A stretch of DNA of 5,219 bases from Bog-159 sp035541265 (GTDB taxonomy: Bacteria > Acidobacteriota > Terriglobia > Bryobacterales > Bryobacteraceae): the NCBI GenBank assembly GCA_035541265.1, contig DATKNQ010000119.1, forward strand, positions 1-5,219, written 5' to 3'. Below the pieces are notes generated by a model. It was given only the letters and a program-made list of their open reading frames with translations, did not search any database and was not told the DNA's origin. Below are positions 1-5,106 of the stretch, piece after piece. The position numbers were made by a program, and so were the translations under genes. How positions within the stretch are numbered: position 1 is the first letter of the stretch; every line of letters begins with the position of its first letter.

Positions 1-14
1 GCGTTGAGAAAGAT

Positions 15-1553
15 GTGCACGGCTGGACACTGCTGCTAGTGATCCCCAATCCAACCGAAGCCCAAAGTGCCATTGAGCGGTTTCTGGCGTCGTCGCGGCG
101 GCCGGCTCTGCTCGAGCCGGGCGAGGCGCTGTTGCCGCTGGAGGGGGACAATTATGCGGTCGAGGTGCGGAGTTCGTTGCTGACGATTCAGGCTTGGGAC
201 CAGTCGCGGAACCTGGTGCGGCGGGTGACGGGGGTGGCGGCGGAGGGGCGCGGGCGGCTGGAGTTGGTCGTCGAACGGTTCGCGCGGAAGGAGGGGCGGC
301 TGTTTCTGGTCGACCTGGCGCGGCCGTCGAGCCAGGATTTTGAGCGGCGCAGCCAGCGGCTCGTATTTCGCGAGCGGTTTCGCGGGTTTCTGACGCGGCA
401 GTTCGCGGATTGGACGCTGGCGGAGATCAGCGCGGAGGTCAACCTGGAGGCGAGTTTGTCGCCGAGTTATGCGCGCGCGTTTCTGCGGCGCGGGCAGACC
501 GGATGGGCGGCCATCGGGGCACCTGTGGAGAGCGACGTGGGCGGCGCGCTCACGTTCGGGCTGATCTGGCTCGATCATCTGCGGCGGCGCGAGAAGCGGG
601 TGACCATCGAGGGGCTAGCGATCTATGTGCCGCGCGGCGAGGAGCGGCAGACGAGCCTGCGGATGCCGTGGCTGAACGAAGATGCCGCGCGGTATGAGTT
701 GTTCGCTTACGACGAACATGATTATGCCGTGCACGTGGATCCGGCGGATTTCGGCAACGTGGATACGCGCGTGGAAGTGTGCCGGATGGCGGCGCCCTTG
801 GGCGCGTTTGCGCGCGTGGCGGAGATGCCGGAAGTGGAGCGCGTGGCGCGGCACGATGGCGGGGTGAGCCTGCGGGTCCGCGGCGTGGAGTTTGCACAAG
901 TGGGCGAAGAAGGCGCGCGGTTTGGGCTGGCGCAGCGGGCAGCGGCACAGGCGCATCATTTGCCGGAGATCGAGCGGCTGGCGGGGGAACTGGCGGCGCG
1001 GCGGTCGGTGGCGGCGGAGGATCGGGAGCATCCGCTTTACAGGCAGAATCCGGAAGCGTGGCTGGAATCCCAGGTGCGGGCGCAGATCGGGCAGGTGTAT
1101 GCGCCGCTGCTGGCGGAGCCGGTGTACGACCAGGTGCCGGCGTTTGCGGGCGGGGAGCGCGGCGTGCTGGATCTGCTGGCGGTGGAACAGTCGGGGCGGC
1201 TGGCGGTGCTGGAGTTGAAGGCGACGGCCGATATACAGTTGCCGGTGCAGGCGCTGGATTACTGGCTGCGGGTGAAGTGGCATTTGGATCGCGACGAATT
1301 CACGCCGAGTGGATATTTTCCAGGCATGCGGCTGCGGGCGGAGGCGCCGCGATTGTTTCTGGTTTCGCCGGCGCTGGAGTTTCATCCGGCGACGGAGACG
1401 ATACTCGGATACTTCGGTCCGGAGATCGATGTGGAGCGTGTGGGCGTCGGAGTAGAATGGCGTAAGGGGTTGGACGTGATGTTTCGCTTGCGCGGAGCAG
1501 AGCGGCCGTGCCCCGGGCCAAGCTACGATGCTCCAATACATCAAGCAAGCTAA
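15..1553 (+). CDS. PD-(D/E)XK nuclease-like protein of unknown function
   Basis: I do not recognise this ~512-aa protein as a named family. The C-terminal third shows a PD-(D/E)XK nuclease-like core: a helix with Glu351 (AWLESQV), then Asp386 (GVLDLLAV), then Glu400-Leu-Lys402 (LAVLELKA) thirteen residues on, followed by Gln412 and Tyr416-Trp417 (VQALDYW). That order and spacing fit the metal-binding core seen in DNA-cleaving and repair nucleases. The first ~330 residues are charged and Arg/Glu-rich with no signal peptide or membrane segment, so a cytosolic, nucleic-acid-related role is a reasonable inference only. The start is uncertain: GTG at 15 follows a weak purine-rich GAGAAAG, GTG at 39 (giving MIPNPTEAQ) is a good alternative, and no in-frame stop separates the reading frame from the window edge, so the true start may lie outside. 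Its end overlaps the next gene by 26 nt, suggesting co-translation. Confidence 0.8.
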   Translation: MHGWTLLLVIPNPTEAQSAIERFLASSRRPALLEPGEALLPLEGDNYAVEVRSSLLTIQAWDQSRNLVRRVTGVAAEGRGRLELVVERFARKEGRLFLVDLARPSSQDFERRSQRLVFRERFRGFLTRQFADWTLAEISAEVNLEASLSPSYARAFLRRGQTGWAAIGAPVESDVGGALTFGLIWLDHLRRREKRVTIEGLAIYVPRGEERQTSLRMPWLNEDAARYELFAYDEHDYAVHVDPADFGNVDTRVEVCRMAAPLGAFARVAEMPEVERVARHDGGVSLRVRGVEFAQVGEEGARFGLAQRAAAQAHHLPEIERLAGELAARRSVAAEDREHPLYRQNPEAWLESQVRAQIGQVYAPLLAEPVYDQVPAFAGGERGVLDLLAVEQSGRLAVLELKATADIQLPVQALDYWLRVKWHLDRDEFTPSGYFPGMRLRAEAPRLFLVSPALEFHPATETILGYFGPEIDVERVGVGVEWRKGLDVMFRLRGAERPCPGPSYDAPIHQAS

Positions 1554-2385
1554 GTCCGCGATTGCGCTGCTCAATCCGGAAGAAGTGAAGAAGCGCGCCG
1601 AGCGGCCGCTGATAGTGGGACTGGTGGCCGAGGGCGGTCAGGCGTATGCGGATATTGAAGATTTTCTAGCGCCCGCGGGCGTGACGCACGCGAAACGGAT
1701 GCAGGTGATGCGTTCGGTTTACCGGGCGTCGGACGCGGGGATTCCCGAGAAATACGATCTGGTGCTTTACGAGCAGGGTCTGCCTTGCCCGACGACGGCG
1801 TTCACGTTTTTCCGCGACGACCCCGGGCGGACGGTGGATGAGATTCTGGACGCGCGCGAGGATTTGTGGCTGGTGCTGGCGCGCAGCTTCGAGCCGTTTC
1901 GCAAGGCGGTGGTGGACCGCGTGATCAGCGCGGTGGCGCGGGAGAACGGGCTGTTCGCGGTGGCCAGCGCGCTGCCGAACGTGATGCCGAATTTTCTGGA
2001 GCTGCCGTGGGCGGTGGGCGAGTTCGCTTCGGACACGGCGTTCATCACCATGAACCAGGTGAGGATGGCGTTTCTGGTGGCGGCGGCGAGCGACCGGAAG
2101 GTGGGATACGGCGAGCAGTTGGCCGAACTGCTTTCGATCGCGGCGGGCGCGTTCGGATGGCGGGCGCTGGCGCGGGAGCTGGTGGGATTCATCCCGCTGG
2201 GCGGCGGTCTGCTGCCGAAGGGCGCGATCGCGTTTGCGGCGACGTATGTGCTGGGCAAGGGGCTGGAACATTTCTACGGCGTGGGCTACGGGTTCACGCG
2301 CGCGCAGAGGCGGGATGCATATCAAGTGGCGTACGACCGCGGTAAGGAAGTAGTGGGGGCGGTGCTACGGAAAGGTGAAGCGTAG
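1528..2385 (+). CDS. DUF697-like, probably membrane-associated protein
   Basis: This 285-aa protein resembles the DUF697 family, which usually sits at the C-terminus of, or next to, small GTPases (YcjF-like proteins). Features that suggest this are a hydrophobic stretch at about 141-156, the segment around FASDTAFITMNQVRMAF (166-182), a GYGEQ motif at 193-197, and a Gly/hydrophobic stretch around 218-253 (FIPLGGGLLPKGAIAFAATY). The last two apolar stretches could sit in or on a membrane. No P-loop (GxxxxGKS/T) or NKxD motif is present, so if the family partner is a GTPase it is not in this chain and not in this window. The N-terminal ~110 residues are an unrecognised mixed alpha/beta region. 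The ATG at 1528 lies inside the end of the upstream nuclease-like gene with no clear ribosome binding site, so translational coupling is likely. Function unknown. Confidence 0.8.
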   Translation: MLQYIKQAKSAIALLNPEEVKKRAERPLIVGLVAEGGQAYADIEDFLAPAGVTHAKRMQVMRSVYRASDAGIPEKYDLVLYEQGLPCPTTAFTFFRDDPGRTVDEILDAREDLWLVLARSFEPFRKAVVDRVISAVARENGLFAVASALPNVMPNFLELPWAVGEFASDTAFITMNQVRMAFLVAAASDRKVGYGEQLAELLSIAAGAFGWRALARELVGFIPLGGGLLPKGAIAFAATYVLGKGLEHFYGVGYGFTRAQRRDAYQVAYDRGKEVVGAVLRKGEA

Positions 2386-2388
2386 AGG
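2385..2388 (+). promoter_or_regulatory. ribosome binding site of serA
   Basis: GAGG lies five bases before the ATG at 2394 and overlaps the last base of the upstream stop codon. It is the clearest Shine-Dalgarno match in the left block and supports both the serA start chosen and co-expression with the gene before it. Confidence 0.65.
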
Positions 2389-2393
2389 CGCGT

Positions 2394-3605
2394 ATGCGCG
2401 TTTTAATAGCGGACCAATTCGAACAGTCCGGGCAGGACGGACTAAAAGCGGCCGGTTGCGAGGTTTTCTTCCAGCCCGGCTTGAAGGATGACGCTCTGGC
2501 GCAGGAGGTCGGAAAGCTGCGGCCCGAGGTGCTGGTGGTGCGGTCGACGAAGGTGACCGAGGCCATCCTGGGCGCGGGGGCGCTGAAGCTGGTGGTGCGG
2601 GCGGGCGCGGGGTATAACACGATCGACGTGGCGGCGGCGTCGCGGCGGGGCATTTATGTTTCGAACTGTCCGGGGAAGAATTCGATCGCGGTGGCGGAGC
2701 TGGCGTTCGGGCTGATATTGGCGCTGGACCGGCGGATCGCGGACAACGTGGCGGCGCTGCGGCAGGGGCAGTGGAACAAGTCGGAATTCTCGAAGGCGCG
2801 CGGGTTGTTTGGGCGGACGCTGGGGCTGATCGGCGTGGGGCGGATCGGGCGGGAGATGGTGCCGCGGGCGAAGGGGTTCGGCATGCCGGTGGTGGCGTGG
2901 AGCCGGAGCCTGACGCCGGAAGCGGCGCGGGACCTGGGCGTGACGCATGCGGCGACGCCGATCGATGTCGCGCGGGCGGCGGACATCGTGAGCGTGCACG
3001 TGGCGGCGACGGGGCAGACGCGCGGGCTGATCGACTCGGACTTCTTCGATGCGATGCGGCCGGGGGCGTACTTCATCAACACGTCGCGCGGCGAGGTGGT
3101 GGACCAGGTGGCGCTGGGATGGGCCGTGCGCAGCAACGATGTGCGCGCGGGGCTGGACGTGTTCGCGAGCGAGCCGGCGGGCGGAAAGGGCGAGTTTGCG
3201 GACGAGATCGTGAAGCTGGGCGGCGTGTATGGGACGCACCACATCGGGGCGTCGACGGACCAGGCGCAGGAGGCCATCGCGGCAGAGACGGTGCGGATCG
3301 TGCGGACGTTTGCGGAGACGGGGAAGGTGCCGAACGTGGTGAACCTGGCGAAGGCTACGCCGGCGACGTGCGCGCTGGTGGTGCGGCATCTGGACCGGCC
3401 GGGCGTGCTGGCGAGCGTGCTGGATTTGATCAGCGCGGCACATATTAATGTGCAGGAGATGGAGAATATCGTGTTCGAGGGGGCGGAGGCGGCGGTGGCG
3501 CGGATCAATCTGGAGACGGCGCCGGAGGCGGATTTGCTGGCGCAGATTCAGGGGGCGAATCCGAATGTGCTGGAGCTGAGCGTGATTCGGTTGGATGGAG
3601 CGTGA
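2394..3605 (+). CDS. serA: D-3-phosphoglycerate dehydrogenase (ACT-type)
   Basis: Oxidises 3-phosphoglycerate to 3-phosphohydroxypyruvate with NAD+, the committed step of L-serine synthesis in the cytosol. The 403-aa chain has the D-2-hydroxyacid dehydrogenase order: N-terminal substrate domain with VVRSTKVT (48-55) and RAGAGYNTID (69-78); NAD-binding loop GVGRIG (147-152); NTSRGE with catalytic Arg232; LDVFASEP with Glu260; and THHIGAST with catalytic His283. A C-terminal ACT domain follows from about residue 326 (RHLDRPGVLASV at 331-342), the usual site of serine feedback binding. There is no long intervening domain of the ~530-aa enzymes, so this is the ~410-aa type found in E. coli. One small oddity: the residue before the catalytic His is His282 where Pro is common. 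The start has a GAGG at 2385-2388, and the gene follows its neighbour by 8 nt, so it is probably in the same operon although no functional link is evident. A paralogous 2-hydroxyacid dehydrogenase cannot be fully excluded, but the ACT domain argues for SerA. Confidence 0.95.
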   Translation: MRVLIADQFEQSGQDGLKAAGCEVFFQPGLKDDALAQEVGKLRPEVLVVRSTKVTEAILGAGALKLVVRAGAGYNTIDVAAASRRGIYVSNCPGKNSIAVAELAFGLILALDRRIADNVAALRQGQWNKSEFSKARGLFGRTLGLIGVGRIGREMVPRAKGFGMPVVAWSRSLTPEAARDLGVTHAATPIDVARAADIVSVHVAATGQTRGLIDSDFFDAMRPGAYFINTSRGEVVDQVALGWAVRSNDVRAGLDVFASEPAGGKGEFADEIVKLGGVYGTHHIGASTDQAQEAIAAETVRIVRTFAETGKVPNVVNLAKATPATCALVVRHLDRPGVLASVLDLISAAHINVQEMENIVFEGAEAAVARINLETAPEADLLAQIQGANPNVLELSVIRLDGA

Positions 3606-3624
3606 GGAGAGCGCGACAGGCTTT

Positions 3625-3816
3625 ATGCCGCTGAGGGTTCGCGAGGTGATTCGGCTGCTCGAAAAGCACGGATGGGTGGAGATGCGATCAGGGGGTAGTC
3701 ACAGGCACTTCAAGCATCCGGACTAGCCGATGGTGATTACTGTTCCGGGCCATGACGGGAAGGAGCTCGCGCCTGGCACCCTGAACGCTATACTCAAGAA
3801 GGCAGGGCTGAAATGA
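3625..3816 (+). pseudogene. hicA: hicA toxin gene with internal amber stop
   Basis: HicA toxins are ~60-aa double-stranded-RNA-binding-fold ribonucleases that cleave mRNA and are neutralised by HicB. From ATG 3625 the frame reads MPLRVREVIRLLEKHGW, then the family's Gly-Ser-His core (RSGGSHRHFKHPD, catalytic-type His26), then TAG at 3724-3726 (codon 34). The same frame continues perfectly as PMVITVPGHDGKELAPGT and ILKKAGLK to TGA at 3814-3816, so the full gene is 63 codons, normal for HicA, broken only by one codon. Homologues usually have Lys or a similar polar residue there, and AAG to TAG is a single change. The product would be 33 aa lacking the last strand and helix. A restart at ATG 3730 would give 28 aa. 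The only SD-like AGG (3618-3620) is close to the start. It lies 19 nt after serA and overlaps hicB by 4 nt (ATGA). Rare readthrough or a sequence error are the alternatives to a true nonsense mutation. Confidence 0.88.
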
Positions 3817-4034
3817 CCACGAAGCGATATCCGGTTGTCATCGAGAAGACGGCGACGGGTTTCTCCGCTTACTCGCCGGACGTTTTGGGGTGCGTGGCGG
3901 CCGGCGATACCGAGGAGGAGACCCGCCGGAATTTCCAGGATGCGCTCGGTGCGCATTTCGAGGCGATGCGCGAGGTGGGGGAAGAGGTTCCGGAGCCGCA
4001 GACTTCGGTTGATTATGTAGAGGTGGCCGCTTAG
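3813..4034 (+). CDS. hicB: HicB antitoxin
   Basis: This 73-aa protein is the antitoxin partner of HicA. It has the HicB partial RNase H-like fold signature: YPVVIEK (6-12), GFSAYSPDVLGCVAAGDT (16-33), then an amphipathic helix (EEETRRNFQDALGAHFEAM, 34-52) and the usual tail GEEVPEPQT. It stops there, so it lacks the C-terminal helix-turn-helix or ribbon-helix-helix that longer HicB proteins use to repress their own promoter. Any autoregulation would have to work another way. The start ATG overlaps the hicA stop (ATGA at 3813-3816) and has AGGG at 3804-3807 five bases upstream, a good ribosome binding site inside hicA, so it can be translated even though hicA is interrupted. In the family HicB binds HicA and blocks its active site; here its cognate toxin looks inactive. 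Confidence 0.92.
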   Translation: MTTKRYPVVIEKTATGFSAYSPDVLGCVAAGDTEEETRRNFQDALGAHFEAMREVGEEVPEPQTSVDYVEVAA

Positions 4035-4157
4035 GTTTGCAACTTTGCGGCAGACGTACGACCCCGTACACACGCTCACGATGGGCGGCATCGTCCGCGA
4101 TGCTCCGCTTTGATGGGCGGACGTTTGACATTATTGCCGGCGGTGCCTCGGCCCGCT
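4035..4157. other. gap between convergent genes, small hairpins only
   Basis: These 123 bases separate hicB from the convergent - strand gene. No coding region is supported. There is a 9-bp direct repeat GATGGGCGG (4080-4088 and 4112-4120), a 6-bp stem with a 4-nt loop (GCATCG 4088-4093, CGATGC 4098-4103), an alternative pairing CGTCCGC 4092-4098 with GCGGACG 4117-4123, and a weak 5-bp stem (GTACG 4056-4060, CGTAC 4065-4069). None is followed by a T-run, so I do not call a rho-independent terminator. Confidence 0.4.
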
Positions 4158-4445
4158 CTACCCCTCCTCTAGCTTCTGAACAACCACCTCACGGATGAGC
4201 CGATCCGCGCTGCTTTGAAAGCGGTCGGCACGCGCCGACTCCTGAATCACGGTGACATTTTGTGTCGCCAAGGCCGCCAGCAGCGCTGTCAATCCTGTGC
4301 CTCTGATGATCACCTCGTGCGTCGCAAAGACGGCGTGCACTTCATCGTCGCCACCTTCCGCGTACACGAACTGGTGCCAGGGCAGAACGCATGTCCGCTT
4401 CAGCAGTGCGATTTCCAAAGCGTTTGCCCTATTGTCTGAGCTCAC
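4158..4445 (-). CDS. conserved-looking 95-aa protein of unknown function
   Basis: I do not recognise this family. The GTG start at 4445 gives MSSDNRANALEIALLKRTCV, followed by LPWHQFVYAEGGDDEVHAVF (21-40), ATHEVIIRGTGLTALLAALA (41-60), a short Gln/Arg/Asp-containing middle, and IREVVVQKLEEG to a TAG stop. The alternation of short beta-like segments and one apolar helix, and the absence of internal stops, look like a real compact soluble protein rather than a chance frame; the + strand frames across it give no plausible protein. The upstream sequence GGGAAGC offers only a weak ribosome binding site. It begins 14 nt inside the end of the broken ParA-type gene on the same strand, a position that in an intact element would suit a small accessory gene carried with that ATPase. 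A plasmid or integrative-element function is inferred from location only. Confidence 0.6.
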   Translation of the reverse strand: MSSDNRANALEIALLKRTCVLPWHQFVYAEGGDDEVHAVFATHEVIIRGTGLTALLAALATQNVTVIQESARADRFQSSADRLIREVVVQKLEEG

Positions 4446-4671
4446 GCTTCCCGCCGAAGAAGTGCGTTAGCGATCCGCGGGCCTTGTTCTCCGTGTCGAG
4501 GTCCAACAGTTTTACCGGGATCTGGTTAAGGTCAAACCACTCCGCCTAGCCCGCCATCACGCTGGTCTTCCCGACACCGCCTTTGCCGCCCATGGATAGA
4601 ATGACGCGCTTCTCCGCCGTGACCGCAGTTATGCCCGTCTCGATGGGGCTTGTTCGTTGCGAGTTACTCAT
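4429..4671 (-). pseudogene. ParA/MinD-type ATPase, truncated and amber-interrupted
   Basis: Reading the - strand from ATG 4671 gives an N-terminal ParA-type domain: KRVILSM, then the deviant Walker A loop GGKGGVGKTS (residues 28-37, signature Lys30 and Lys35), MAG, a TAG at 4548-4546 (codon 42), AEWFDLNQIPVKLLDLDTEN (43-62, with the Walker A' Asp57 and Asp59), then KARGSLTHFFGGKRE and loss of similarity just before a TAG at codon 81. ParA-type ATPases partition plasmids or chromosomes, or serve in conjugation (TraL-like), and are usually 200-300 aa, so about two thirds is missing. Homologues have an apolar residue, often Leu, at the stop position; TTG to TAG is one change. A purine-rich GAGGT abuts the start codon, too close for a normal ribosome binding site. 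Two independent defects make this a pseudogene and a trace of a mobile element. Confidence 0.85.
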
Positions 4672-4673
4672 AC

Positions 4674-4847
4674 CTCTTCATTAAAGTCAGCTCTTTAGTC
4701 CGATACCGGCCCGAAGAGCTTGAGGAATGGCTGGCGTCAAGGCCTGGAGGCGGCTCTTCTGACGGACAAAAGAGGGTGAAGGCCATTGGGAGTAATCAGA
4801 CCAAATCTGACGGCCGGCCCGTCCGGCCCGTTTCGCCCCGTGACTAA
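4674..4847 (+). pseudogene. C-terminal remnant of excisionase/MerR-like HTH protein
   Basis: The frame LFIKVSSLVRYRPEELEEWL (4674-4733) followed by ASRPGGGS matches the second half of the small helix-turn-helix domain of excisionase (AlpA/Xis, HTH_17) proteins, whose usual ending is PFIKVG..VRYR..DLE.WL. The expected first half (a recognition helix with a Leu-Ser/Thr-x-x-Glu-Ala-Ala pattern) is absent: upstream in this frame, only non-homologous residues precede it and the DNA there encodes the ParA-type start on the other strand. The tail continues through a low-complexity Gly/Ser/Lys and Arg-Pro-Val region to TAA at 4845-4847. A TTG at 4650 could start a 65-aa product, but it would lack half of the DNA-binding fold. 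In integrative elements such proteins direct excision or regulate transfer, so this is another trace of an eroded element. Confidence 0.68.
4814..4831 (+). repeat. tandem 9-bp repeat, two copies
   Basis: CCGGCCCGT occurs twice head to tail (4814-4822 and 4823-4831). In the HTH-remnant frame it encodes a repeated Arg-Pro-Val, in keeping with a recent slippage duplication in a low-complexity tail. Confidence 0.8.
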
Positions 4848-4868
4848 ATATGAGTTCTGTGTCATACT
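4840..4868 (+). promoter_or_regulatory. candidate vapB promoter, probably leaderless
   Basis: GTGACT at 4840-4845 (four of six bases of TTGACA) and CATACT at 4863-4868 (close to TATAAT) are separated by exactly 17 bp. A start 7-8 bases after the -10 would fall at or next to the A of the vapB ATG (4876). No Shine-Dalgarno sequence lies in the 20 bases before that ATG, which fits a leaderless message. This is inference from motif and spacing only. Confidence 0.5.
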
Positions 4869-4879
4869 CAACAGTATGA
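4862..4879. promoter_or_regulatory. palindrome over the vapB start, likely operator
   Basis: TCATACT (4862-4868) and AGTATGA (4873-4879) form a perfect 7-bp inverted repeat around a CAAC centre. It covers the proposed -10 element and the ATG start codon. VapB antitoxins of the AbrB type bind such palindromes as dimers, alone or with VapC, to repress their own operon, so an autoregulatory operator is the simplest reading. In RNA the same bases could form a short hairpin masking the start codon. Confidence 0.65.
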
Positions 4880-5106
4880 AAGTTGGAGAGCGCGGTCAGG
4901 TGACAATCCCAAAGGACATTCGCGACAGATTTAGCCTCGGACCGAACGCGGAAGTGGAGTTCACCATTCAGGACGGGTCCATCGTTCTCCAAAAGGCCCA
5001 TAAGAAGCTTGATCTCCAAAGGTGGAAGGGCCGGTGCAAGAACAGCCTCGCGGAACTTGGCTACACGTCGGTCGACGAATTCATCGACGGTGTGCGGGGA
5101 CGATGA
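4876..5106 (+). CDS. vapB: AbrB/SpoVT-type antitoxin VapB
   Basis: A 76-aa antitoxin. Residues 1-40 form the swapped-hairpin AbrB domain: MKVGERGQVTIPKDIRDRF (1-19), then SLGPNAEVEFTIQDGSIVLQ, the dimeric DNA-binding unit of VapB/MazE-type proteins. The C-terminal part, with Trp50 and the segment LGYTSVDEFIDGVRGR (61-76), is the type of tail that wraps around and inhibits a PIN toxin. The ATG at 4876 is chosen because the AbrB fold begins right there; the reading frame is open upstream to a GTG at 4786 but the added residues do not belong to the fold and lie in the HTH remnant region. It overlaps the toxin start by ATGA (5103-5106), the usual coupling of vapBC pairs. Expression is probably controlled by the palindrome at 4862-4879. 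Confidence 0.92.
   Translation: MKVGERGQVTIPKDIRDRFSLGPNAEVEFTIQDGSIVLQKAHKKLDLQRWKGRCKNSLAELGYTSVDEFIDGVRGR

Noticed and set aside
615..1574. Long - strand open frame opposite the nuclease-like gene.
   Set aside because: It is Arg/His/Pro-rich with no domain, caused by high GC and codon bias of the + strand gene, which has a clear catalytic core.
2442..3508. Long - strand frames opposite serA.
   Set aside because: Low-complexity Arg/His or Ser/Thr/Ala composition; the + strand encodes an unmistakable SerA along the whole stretch.
4088..4103. Hairpin after hicB as a transcription terminator.
   Set aside because: Short 6-bp stem with no T-run on either strand; kept only as a small structure in the gap.
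4215..4470. + strand open frames opposite the 95-aa gene.
   Set aside because: Cys/Arg/Ser-rich with no family likeness; the - strand frame is protein-like throughout.
3724..4548. TAG might be read as an amino acid, since two otherwise good genes are split by TAG.
   Set aside because: TAG is the natural final stop of three other genes here (DUF697-like gene, hicB and the 95-aa gene), at the expected protein ends. Ordinary nonsense mutation or sequence error is simpler.
4650..4670. TTG start for a functional 65-aa HTH regulator.
   Set aside because: The added residues do not form the missing first half of the helix-turn-helix domain, and no convincing ribosome binding site precedes TTG.
4786..4875. 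Upstream extension of VapB to a GTG at 4786.
   Set aside because: The extra 30 residues overlap the HTH remnant, are Pro/Arg-rich and lie before the point where the AbrB fold normally begins.
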